DNA from: Diploscapter coronatus
Lineage: Eukaryota > Nematoda > Chromadorea > Rhabditida > Rhabditidae
DNA: 64,000 bases
Reading direction: 5' to 3'
NCBI GenBank assembly: GCA_964036155.1
Contig: OZ038423.1
Coordinates: forward strand, 65,673,249-65,737,248
Shown: in pieces, positions 35,771 through 47,000 of the stretch
How positions within the stretch are numbered: position 1 is the stretch's first letter
Layout: the number at the start of each line of letters is the position of its first letter
Notes under the pieces: generated by a model
Told to the model about the DNA's origin: nothing
Seen by the model: the letters and a program-made list of their open reading frames with translations, nothing else
Databases searched by the model: none
Program-made: the position numbers and the translations under genes

Positions 35771-38700
35771 ATGTTTATCTGGCTGTTGGTCAGTTTGTTC
35801 GGTCTCGTCGCTGGTGGAGCGCACAATTCAGTTAACACCTGGTCTGGGGTGCTTCAATATGATGAGGATTGGGGCTATGTAGATATTCGGTAAATTTTTC
35901 AGGCATTATAATGAAATAATGATTATCTATTTTCAGTGCAAACGCTCATACTTTCTGGTTTGTTAACTTTATATAATTTTACATACAAATAAAATATCTG
36001 TCGAGCTGGTATATAAATAATTGCCAGTCTAAATTAAAAAAAAAAAAGTTTAAGTCTTGTATATTAAACTAATGAAAGACTATAACATCTGTGAAGACGG
36101 TATTCAGGATCTATTGGAGTAAAGATTCCATGCTTCTGTTTCACTTGTCTTATTTTACATGACTAAAATCAGTTGAAAATTATAGCTTTAAGAAGTCGTC
36201 TTCGAAAATCGTCTATAAAATAAGTTCAAAACCTAACCTTTCTATTATGACCTAATGAAGATTCTAATAAATTAGGCATTATCCAGTTCATTAAGCTGAT
36301 GCCTGGATAATAAATCGTGTGATAAATTTTTAAATGTCAAGAATTAACTTGGCTCATTTCGTTGCCGTGTAGCTCCCCAATTCAAACCTTAGGAGTTTAA
36401 AATAAGTTTTTGAGAGTTGCAGATGACTCGAGTGTATATTTGAATAGCTCCGGATTTTTTCATGAAAAAGAAGTGATGATTTTGTCTGGAAATGACTTAT
36501 GCACCAAACCAATACAATTTGCTATTCTTATAGGTGGCTGTATGCTGTAAAGCCTGCCAACAATAGACCATTATTCGTTTGGTTGCAGGTATTTTCTCTC
36601 TTCTTCAATAGAATTGCATATGAATTTGAAATTTTCATGGGGGACCTGGGTCAAGTTCATCCGGATTCGGAAATATCGAAGAGACCGGACCAAAAACTCT
36701 AAGTGGATCTGACAATCCGGCTACATGGGTATAATTTCCCACACAATAATGTACATTTTACTATATTTAGCTGCAAGTAGCAGATATGGTGTATGTCGAC
36801 AATCCTGTCGGTGCCGGATTTTCTTACGTTGACGCCAATAGCGCATTGACAAAAAACATTACTGACATCGGGAATGATTTGCTAGCCTGGCTGAGGCAGT
36901 TCCTTGTCGTTCATTCTGAATATCGAAGCAGACCTTTCTATATTTTCTGTGAATCATATGGAGGAAAGATGACGGCTGAATTCGGGCGACAAATTGCTAA
37001 TGTGATAATAACTTACCAATATTTAAACACTTTCTCTTTAATTTTTAGGCTATTGATGCTGGTACACTAACTTTAAATTTCCGTGGAGTGGCTTTGGGAG
37101 ACAGCTGGATTTCTGCAATGGATTATGTGTAGGAGTCTTTAAATATCTTGATACTAAATTTTAAAAATCCGATTCTGAAAAGAAGAAAATCAAATCATTC
37201 TGAAAATTTTAGAGAAGATTATTAATTTTGATTTTTTCAAATCTGAAATTACCATATCGCACTCGTCTGATGTTTCTGACATTGTTTAGGAATACCTGGG
37301 GTCCTTACCTTTACGCGAACTCATTCCTGGATGACAACCAGTTGGCAGAGGTCCAGAAGCAAGCGGGTGTTTGTCAGAGTTTAGTGGACAAGGGATTGTG
37401 GAGTGAGGCTACCAACTGTTGGGGAACCATGGAGGATCTGATTGGAGTCGAAACCGCGGGTGTTTCGTGGTACAATATTCTGAAGTACGGTGGACAGGAC
37501 GATTGGTCTATTACGAGGGCAAAGAGATCAAAGGAAGACGTTCTTGGTAAGATAAAAAAAAAACATGTTTTGGTGTCATGTTTAGGGACCGCAAATGGTT
37601 GTGAAAAACCCATAATTTTAGGCAATTTTCCACTCCAAATAATCAAATTCGGTATAACAAAGACATTCACGAAGAAAAATAAAATAAAAATCACTTTTGA
37701 CCTAATGAATTGACTCAGAGCAATCAGCTAAACGTACGAAATATTTACTTCCCCACCGGTAATTATCTCGAGTGTACGCACACTTTCTAATATAATTTTG
37801 ACCAAAGTCCATTTTTATGGGTGGCTCATCGATTCTGATGATTTTTCGTGACCCTCCGCTTTGAGGGATACTTGCTTTTCATTTGTTTTACTTCAAATAA
37901 TTATTTTTTGGACAAAAGCAAAAAATACAAGGGGAGGAATTTATGGTCCCTAGTCATGTTTTCAGATTCCCATAATTCAGTTTGCCGATTTTAGCATCTT
38001 AGCGAAAAAGTTATCGAGCGGTTAATCTTCCAATACCGTCCGGTAACTTTTTCGCTGAGATTGTCTAATTTCGCTGTCAGAAATTCACCGAAACCATTAT
38101 CAGTTCTCAGAAATTTGCTCAAGTTCACTCTTGATACAATACATATTTATAAACAAACTAGATCGACTTTACCGTCGCTTCGTTGCTCCATTGCAAACCG
38201 ATCAACTCTCCGACTATATGGACACAGTTGTCAGGCAGAAATTGGGAATCATTCCAGAACACGTCAAATTCGGAGGTTTTAGCAGAGATTCTAATGGCGC
38301 GATAAATTCATTTTGACGTTTAGCACAAGCGGGCGCTGTGTTCAACTATCAGTCGGACGATTTTATGAGACCAAACTACGCTACCGTCGATGAGTTACTT
38401 TCGAAGAATTATGCTGTTGTAGTTTACAATGGAAATGAAGATCTGATTTGCAATACAATAGGTAAATGAAAAAAATGTGAATGAACGAAGAGTTGCCTTT
38501 ATTACTCGTTATTAGGAACACTTCGATGGATGAACCGATTGCAATGGCCCAGCTATGGAACATTCAACAAGACAGAACGAGTTCACTTTAAGACTACTAG
38601 TTTCCCATTGGCTGGTTACTACAAAAAGTATAAAAATCTGTCCATGTATTGGATTCTTCGCGCCGGACATATGGTTTGAAATATTTACCGAGGAAAAGTG

Positions 38701-38786
38701 AGTTTTAATTAAATTAGGTCGCATACGACACTCCCGAAGCTGCGTTTTACATGCTGAAGAAAATCGTTAGCGACTACAATCAATAA
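35771..38786 (+). CDS. SCPEP1-like serine carboxypeptidase (S10)
   Basis: Eleven exons give 1,332 nt, 443 aa: 35771-35889, 35937-35957, 36534-36588, 36639-36728, 36771-37001, 37049-37128, 37290-37546, 38162-38275, 38324-38461, 38516-38673, 38718-38786. Signal peptide MFIWLLVSLFGLVAGG, FWWLYAVKPANNRPLFVWLQ, the oxyanion motif GGPGSSSSGFGN, VYVDNPVGAGFSYV, catalytic Ser157 in FCESYGGKM, GVALGDSWIS, WGPYLYANSFLDD, catalytic Asp in YNGNEDLICNT and His in LRAGHMV. The ESYGGKM and GDSWIS motifs point to the retinoid-inducible carboxypeptidase branch rather than cathepsin A. Expected in the lysosome or secretory pathway, removing C-terminal residues. Odd: the intron 36589-36638 ends in CAT, not CAG, directly before GGG GGA; no AG acceptor nearby preserves the frame or the motif. 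It is the only plus-strand gene in the middle of the window. Confidence 0.9.
38001..38056. repeat. hairpin in carboxypeptidase intron 7
   Basis: AGCGAAAAAGTTATCG at 38001-38016 and CGGTAACTTTTTCGCT at 38041-38056 are complementary over 16 bp with one G-T type mismatch. It lies inside the 615-bp intron 37547-38161, otherwise featureless. Confidence 0.55.
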
Positions 38787-38864
38787 GCCAACAACTCTTG
38801 TCAGCCTTTAAATTGATCTTCATTGTTGTGAATGTATAAAATGAGTATTTATTATGAGAAACTC

Positions 38865-38870
38865 AATAAA
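38865..38870 (+). terminator. poly(A) signal AATAAA of the carboxypeptidase gene
   Basis: Canonical hexamer 78 nt after the TAA stop, the first in the 3' region. Confidence 0.6.
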
Positions 38871-39594
38871 ACGACGGACTATGAACTTATTATAGCACGA
38901 TGATAAATTAATGGTCATAAAGTCCAGCAAACATTAAAAATGTGACAAATAATTGAAATTTTTCTGAGATCGATCGTAAATTTCTGGAAACAATTGATAG
39001 TAGAAAATAACCCGCCTAATCACATGTTTTTCTTGTAGTTTACTCGCTCTTCTATGTTTCCCCTCAGCATTTGCAATGCCCAACGCTGCATGGCAATCCG
39101 AAACAGTCATCTTTGTCTTTCGAACACGACTTTCGATTGCAGAACGAGCGAATCGCATCGATGTAGAACAAATAGCCATGCTTCATCAGAGCCTAAATCA
39201 CGCTTGTTTGTGAATAATCGATATCCTGATCAAGTTCCGATCAAGCTGAAGACTATCGAAAAGATAAAAATCACAAATTTGCGAAAAAAAGCCTTTTCAA
39301 AACAGAAATGGCTTAGCCTCTCATAATAAAATCATTAGAAATTGAAGTCGAAACTTTGCATAACTCTGATTTTTATCCAAATGATCTACTCGTGAACATT
39401 AAAGAATTTTCCACTTGTGTACCGACTTTTGAAAATTAGTAGATGCGATTACTCAAGATTCGTTCATTTGCCATTTTAGTCCTTTCAGAAGCAGTTAGGT
39501 TGATTTTTTCTAGTTCTATTTACATATTTTCGAAATGACCCTTTTCACTATCACAACTCCTTCTGAACTTTTAACCGGGTTAAAATGATTGATT
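38871..39594. other. convergent intergenic spacer
   Basis: About 720 bp between the 3' ends of the carboxypeptidase (plus) and the Cys-rich protein (minus). The open frame at 39054-39326 on the plus strand has no recognisable domain and is not called. Confidence 0.45.
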
Positions 39595-42500
39595 TCATTT
39601 GCGTCCCACCTGTGCGCACTTGCAGATCGAGTTTTCACAGGCCCCTCTAAGCCCTCCACAGTCCGCGTCAGATTTGCACGCCAGCATCGATACGCAATGA
39701 CTGCAACTGCATTTGCCCAAATTCGATCCTAGGCATCGACCCTAAACTCTTCCCGTAGTTTTTGTGCTTTTGTTGAATTATTCCAACCTTTCCGCAGTCT
39801 TTGTCGCTATAACAAACAGACGGGCAGTTTTGTTTTTGTTGAACTGGCTGTGTCCTCACAACTTGCTGCTGATTTCTCGAAGGTGTAATTCGAATAATTG
39901 GCTAAAAGTGAAAATTGGTTGGAATGAATAAAAACATCGATATTTTAAGGGGCTTTCAAAAAATTTAACTTGAAACTTCAACTAAAAATTCCCATTCAAA
40001 TCAAAATACAAGTTAAAGTGATTTTCTTAGGATATATTGAATTTGAGATAAGTTGGAATTGGGAGATATTCAATAAATTCGTACCAGCCAAATGATTTAC
40101 CTTTTGAGTAGTTGTTTTGACGATGATTATTCGCGGCTTGGCAGTTGTGGGTGTACTTTTCCTGACAGAATGAGTTATTTGTTGTTGTTGTTGTTGTTTT
40201 CTTTGCAGTGCATTGGTGAGGACAGGAATGTTGACGGGTTCCGACAGCCGGACGGCCTGTTTCACACTTCTCTGCTCGTGCAACGTCTTCGACTCCGACA
40301 CTTCAGTCAGCAATGCTCCATTTCGATCGGTTACTCGATGCGTTTGGGTCTTATTCGTGACGTGTGAAGTCGTCGATGTAATGTAGAATTGATTTGAAGG
40401 CGACTGAAAAGAGTTAATTCTGTACAGGATGCGTCGTAAATACTATCAGATTTCAAATTATCTTTTTGTTTCGGTCTAAATATGATGTTTTCATAATAAA
40501 GTAGAAAAATAATAGCAAAAATCGACTGCTTGTCTAAAAAGATACATCACGTTTAGATATGAATTTAAGTGCATACGAGTCAATATTTTACGCTAAGCTC
40601 CTCTTCGTAATAAATAAAAATCGGACAGTTATTATTACGAGAAAAAACTTGCATACCGATGTTGACGTGTTTGTAGCAGAAGTCGCATGATGCCTTGCAC
40701 TCTTCTGGGTTGGAACATTTGCCTTATGAGTAGTTGAAGGTCCATTTGTATTTCCTGGTGAATCTGTGGCGGATTTACGCGCTGATGTCAGCAATGCCAA
40801 TGTTGATAGTTCAAGATCTTGGGGTAACTCTGGAAAAGTAATTAGAAAATGTGTCACAATTGACTTCGAATATTTATGCAAAATTTAGTATTTTTGGTTT
40901 TTTTCAATTTGTAAAGTTCACTGAAGCTGCAACATCATAGACTTGTTTTTAACGTTAAGTTTGGATGGTATGTATTTGGCATCATAATGATCAACTTGTC
41001 GAGTAGAATATTATAATTATTGATCATCTCCTACTCTGTATCTGTTAGTAGCCGAGTTCGGTCGTAAAATTGCATTGAGAATCACTGAAATTGACTGAGC
41101 ACAGTCACTCTCAGTCCAATTTCAGACTGGAATCAGTTGAGCTCGGTCTGAAAAAATTGCTCGACCGAGCTCAGCTGAAATCGGCCGTTCTGACAAATGC
41201 CGAGCTATCCACAGTTATGCCTAATTTTAGAAAATGACATTTATAATATTCATCTATGATGATAAGCTTTCTAAATCTATGAACCACGAACTCGATGAAC
41301 TTTACAATGAGTCGGTTTTACCTGTCGAATTGATATCTATGGCTCTATCTCCACTGGATTCAATCTGCTGTAAATCCAAATCGCTTTGTCGCTTCCTCGC
41401 TTCTTTTGCAGTAGCTGCATTGAGAAATACAAATACTGAAATCGTAACATTCGTTTGAGATGAAATAACTTTGTCCTATCGTCTTGGTCATACGACAAAT
41501 CGTCTCATTCGTAAAGAAAATCAGTAACGCACGTAAAAAGACATACGATTTCTCGTTTTAAAAAACCTCGGTCTGAAATTTCTTCAATACATTTTTAATA
41601 AACTGCTTTTTCACGATAGGAAAGATGATCCATCGGATTTAAAACAGTAAACGTTTCCATGTATTTACCTAGAAACAATGTGAAACATCCAGCTGCTAGC
41701 ATAATCGCCACAGTTATGAATATGGGCGAAACTCGAGAACGAAGTAGATGGTTTTGTACACTCTCTGAAATGCACGAATCACTTTAGAATTTTAAAAAAT
41801 GTATAAAATTCTAGGCAATAATGTGCAACAAGAAACCAGAATAAAAACATATACCAGAAATGAATGAAAACATCCCATTCAGACATTGTTAGGCATATGA
41901 AGGAGGAGATAATCGTCGCTAATTACAATGCCATTATTTGGTCACTCGGAAATAGATACAGATCAAACAGCTACAATTTCATACACAAGTAAAATATAAA
42001 TTTACAAGTTATCTTCACTGGGGTTCAAAATGCAATTTCAACTGCAGTCTCCAAATTGAAATTAAGATGCAGTTGGAGTTGAAATTTCGAAGGTTTTTGA
42101 AGAGCAGAAAAGAAATACTGTGAATCCTACTTTAAATTTTCAGAAACTGGTCGAAATTTCGGTTTTTCAAGATCAAAATTTCGCACTACCCTGCAATGAA
42201 TTTGAAGTGACAGTGTTTTTATAGCTCCCAATTTTGATTTAACTATAATTCATCTAAGGCTAAAGTTCGTTTAAACCTACGAGTTTATCAACCTACACTT
42301 AGGTAAAATCGATAAAAAAAATTGACACAAGCAACAAAAATTGTAGGCTTGACAATGCAGACAATGATATATCAAATTAAAGTTATTCGACATGCAAATG
42401 GTGTCAATGAATAGATGAAACGGTCACAGAGAGACAGGTGTAATGCCCGAGGCAGAAAACAAACATATCACAGTTAAAAGGAAGACTGGCGATATTTGGA

Positions 42501-43233
42501 AGAAGTAAGTCAGGAAAAAGTTGAGAGAAGAAGTAAATCGATTGGTTGAACTGAAAAGGAAGGAAGACAAATCTGACCGTCCGATTGATCGCTATCACTC
42601 CTCTTTCCTGACGCTGCTGGTTTTTCCTTCGCTTTGCACATTTCTTTAGTTAGTTAATTTCGATTGTTAACTAGTAATTTTAGATAACAGAATCGACAGT
42701 TTTGAATATAGAAATGAAACGTTCCTATTTTGAATAACGTTGGGAATAGTTTAGAGGCGAAGTTGATTGCAATTTTCGCCACAAATAAATGTAAAGTGGC
42801 CCTACAGACATAGACATTATGCTTTTCGGTTCAATTGCTGCCTTTCTGCCGCTATTCAGTTTCAGAGTAAGGGTTCGATAAGCCCGACTGCCGAATGCCC
42901 AACGCGAAACGAGGAATTCTAATGAAATTTCGATAAATCGATGAATGCCCTTATGTAGGGTAAAAGTATTAGCAGAGGAGTATGAGGGAGTTTTGAGTAA
43001 ATGGAAGAGGGAAGAGTTATGGAAATGAAATGCAGACTGAAATGGTGATGAATCGCTTGAGGAAGGAAGGCCATTTTGTCGCGCAGATGAATGAAAAGAA
43101 ACCTTTCGAAGGGACGATTACGTTCACGGAAAATGGAGCGGTTACCTTTCTTGTTGAAATCAAACCGCCAGTAGCGATCGTTGTCCAGATACATTCGCTG
43201 CTTCTTCGGGCTTTGTACTACGGAAATTCTCAT
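39595..43233 (-). CDS. type II membrane protein with Cys-rich C-terminal domain
   Basis: Seven exons with consistent phase give 344 aa: 43233-43146, 41764-41669, 41435-41322, 40829-40657, 40403-40101, 39901-39788, 39741-39595. A short basic cytosolic N terminus (SPKKQRMYLDNDRYWRFDF) leads to one membrane span at about 41-65 (PIFITVAIMLAAGCFTLFLV) with no cleavable signal. A long Ser/Thr/Gln-rich stalk follows, including a run of six Gln near residue 210, then about 70 residues with 15 cysteines in CxxxC, DKDC, CSCSHC, CKSDADC and CKC arrangements, ending VGRK. The arrangement suggests an extracellular disulfide-rich module on a flexible stalk. The repeated (K/S)D-DC pattern hints at two tandem units. 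I do not recognise the family. Intron 1 is 1.38 kb (43145-41765); the others are shorter. Confidence 0.75.
41052..41177. repeat. cluster of hairpins and short direct repeats in an intron
   Basis: Two adjacent inverted repeats: 41085-41099 against 41110-41125 (CTGAAATTGACTGAG, one-base bulge) and 41134-41148 against 41163-41177 (CAGTTGAGCTCGGTC, one mismatch). A direct repeat of the GAGTTCGGTC...AAAATTG type links 41055-41073 to 41139-41160. It lies in the third intron of the Cys-rich protein gene. Confidence 0.6.
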
Positions 43234-44016
43234 GCCGACTTATTTTTGTAAGGAAAAAATGCAACTTCAGCCTGACGATATGTGAATGTGAGAATTGTGT
43301 GGAAGACACTCGCACCTCGGCATCAAACTTCCTTCTCTGACTGTTTTGTTCTGTTTTCAATTTTGCCGTGTTTTCCTCGTCCCTCCTTCACTCGTCTGGC
43401 AGACGATTTCTCGATTTCTTTCACGTTCCTCCTCTTCAATGTCAGTACAAATCAGATGACCCCCTTGCAATTTAACAGCCTTTTCTCTTTTTCATCGCCC
43501 TTCTCCCGTCGTTTTTCATTGTCTTCAATTTCTCGCTATTCTTGCGGTTTGCAATTATTTCTTACAAGTGTGAAGGTATATCGATTACGAGAAGAAAAAC
43601 ATACGATTAAAAATAAGGTTTATTTTCTGAAAATTTCAGTTTTCTCTAAACTTCGTGTAATGATGAAGAATGATTGGTTAAGATGGGTTAGCAGCTAGAA
43701 TAGCATAAATTTCTTATGAGTGGTCCAGATTCATGTTATTTATGCATCAGTTTGAATAAAGTCAATATATTTTATAAGTCCAATATTTCAGTCTGAACTT
43801 GATCTTTCTTTTGGAAACGGTAATTAGGATATGGGATCTGATATGAGTTACAATTAGATTACATGTAGTGTTAAATTATTTTGGATCTGAATGTTTAGTA
43901 TATCTGAGCGCTGACAAAATTCAATAAGTGATATAATGAATCGCGATGGAACCGTTTGAATGATAATAATTTGGTGGCGAGACGAACAGGTTGATATGGT
44001 GAATGATGGAAATGAA
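43234..44016. other. intergenic, no gene recognised
   Basis: About 780 bp between the end of the PEAK-like gene and the start of the Cys-rich protein gene, both minus strand. Pyrimidine-rich on the plus strand at 43320-43560. The plus-strand frame at 43282-43698 is low complexity and not called. Confidence 0.45.
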
Positions 44017-47000
44017 TTATCGAATATCCGCTGCCAAAATGGCTAATTGAGACTCGATTAGAGCACGAGGGGTAGCACTCAACAGGAACTCGATTCGGTA
44101 TCGTTCCCTTGTGCCGAGCCTGCAGCCTGGCTCGTTCATCATCTGCTTCAGCATCACATCCACGCACTCTGCTCGAGCAGTATCCAGCCAGTTGCGAGCG
44201 TCCGATTCAGACTCAAAATGCTCGCCGCTCGACCAGAGTGATAGCTCAAGCACATTCTTCGCCTGAAATTCAGTGTTCTTCCAAGTTAAAATGCCAAGTT
44301 CATACTTTCGTCAAGGAACTCGACTTGTCTTCCTGCAATAGGACGGCACATGCCATAAGTGCTCTCGAGTATCGGGATCTGAAAGAGAAAACTTTCGACC
44401 TATTTCCAGAAAATGCCTTTGTCAACCTCAGTTTGATCTGTGGAGCTCTGCCATCCATTCTGTGATGCAGTAACGTGCACAGGGCTCTCAAAGCATATCT
44501 GCACAGACCGACCATTTCGTCACCTCCACTCTCGATTTCTGCTCCAAGAGTTTCCTAATTCATTTCTGATATTTCATAGAGATGCAAATTTTTGTTTACT
44601 GGTAGGAATAGAAGTCGCGGAAACTCTTTCAACTGTGATTTAGGATCTGATGGAGCGGAAAAGCGATATGCAAGAAGAAACTCCTGAAAATGCGAATTTG
44701 TATAGTTGTAAACTTATTGTGAACCTTAAAATTGGTGGAGAGAGACTCGACGCCTTCGCTTTGAAGAGCTTTCAAGGCTGCCAGAAGTTGAAGGACGATG
44801 AACGAGACTAATTGCTCATGAGATGATCGATCTAGTCTCTGGAAATTCGGTCTTATCGGATATAATGATGATCGATTTTGAAAATAAATATCCAACATCG
44901 AGCATATCAAGAAGACATGGATTTAAGCATGACCATGACTTATATTATTAGAATGGGCAATAAGTTAAATTATTCTGAACTGATTTAACTAAAACTTAGT
45001 TTACTATTCCGACTTGATGAGTTCCAAAAATGATAAAATAACAGCTCAATTTTGCAAAGCAACAATGACCCCGACGTTAAGAATCTTGTTCATGTTCAAA
45101 TTTGGACCGTTATGTAAGAAACTTGGTTGGTTAGGAATAGATTTTCGCTGATAAATCGCTTGTTGCGATACTATGGTGTTGAAATGTTCTAGTTTGCCAA
45201 TGAGTTTGAGAAATAACCTCATTGAGATGGTGAGCAGCCAGTGAATGAAATGAGCACAGATTGAGTCGAGGCAGAGCGATGACTTTCGTGTTCCTGCCAT
45301 CAAGATTTTGCGTGCCCGTGTCCTGCAGGAATCTTCGAATATCGCCATTCTGGTCTTCAAGTTCAAAAAATCCAGGAACACTGAACAGATGGCTCTCCTG
45401 TCGACGCATCAAAGGTGCATATTGGGAGCATGGAGCAATCTAAAGAATTTACCCGTATTTTGATTGATTAATGTAGAGTTGCTGCGCAAAAAAATCCCAA
45501 TATTCTACATCTCATTTATGTCAATCCCAGGTGTGTCTAAGATTTGATTTTTCTGGAACGGGAACGGGTAAATCTTGGACATCTCTGGTCAAGCCTATTC
45601 AATTCAGCTACACCGGATTTTTTCCAGCTGAAGCATTAAATTGTTACATCCTGATCTCTCCAATTTATATTTTCGAATTTATTTAGTGTAATTGATTGAA
45701 TGTTTCTTGTTTGTTAAAACTATAACAGTGGTCTGATACTTCTGTTCACTATATTATGTCGTACCATAAGAGTGACAGGATAGTCAGGCAGATTGGCTCG
45801 GGGCAGGGATCCATTGTAGAAGAGACTCTTGCCTTTGGTAAGAATCGGGTGTGTAGATTCGATTATGAAACTCGAAAAATCTAGTTGCCCAAGCCTATTT
45901 TTAGACACTGGTTCTTCTCCCTTTCTGCAATTAGTATTCAATTTTATGGGAATTAGATTGGCTTGCTAACCGCAGTTCTTCCGACAGTTTGTCCGCTACA
46001 GTCGTAAGTGTCTGAACATGAGAAAGGCAGATCTGCAAGAATAATCATGTTGAAGTATTCTATCGAAGTTACGATATTTACTTGCTGATAATGTTTGTAA
46101 ATATCATCGCAAACTCCTTTCGGCTTTAGTCGTGGAGATGGACTTCGAATGGGACTTCGCGCAGGGCTGTGGCGAACGCTTTCATTCGACATGAAAATGG
46201 GAATCTGATGCATCGATGAGATCGAACCTAGAATTATTCTCTTTATTTCTTCTGTATTAATCCCTTTATTCTCTACTTTGCTCATTCCCGATTTTCATGA
46301 TTTTTCAATTCTGTGTTTTTACTTGTCTGCCAATTCTCTTCAAGTGGTTTGATCATTTGTGTCTGATCGCTGCGAAAGATGTCCGTGTGTCTATGCTAAG
46401 AACTCAAAGATAAGAAAACACAGATTGCAAGAATTTTAGATCAGAAAGTATGACTTTAACATTGCTTCCAGTTAAATTTAGAAACTATTCGTATTCTTAT
46501 CAACATTTATATTATTCAATCTAGTAAATAGTTTCATGTAACTCTCATCTCGTAAATGTAAATTTGTAATTCATACTGATTGTTTAAGGGAATAACTTGA
46601 AGTTATTAACAATTAATATTACAACGTGAATTTTGTTGAGTTCAAATATGACGAGAATACTCGATTATTATCATTCTTTCCTCCCTAAGCGCGAAAATTG
46701 TCATTCTTTAGAAAGATCAAGTATTCACATGGTAGCTTTTTCAATGTTTTCACAAATGTCGATACAAAGTAATTGTTTTCGAGTAATCCATTTTGTATTC
46801 GTACAATGCAAACAATGTATGTAAGAAGTGCCAGGTCTCGGTCAAGCGTCATCTCACTTCAAATTGCTATTTCGCTATATTTTGCGTGGGCCGCGAGTTT
46901 CGCGTTAACACGAATCTCATTGAACTGTTGGTGCTGCACTCACAATCAGCAGAAAGAGGCGGAAAGGGCTCTCGATACAGGGAGAGAGGAATGTCAGGTG

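Noticed and set aside
37228..37713. 161-aa plus-strand ORF of the carboxypeptidase
   Set aside because: Only 37290-37546 is exon; both ends of the open frame are intron read-through.
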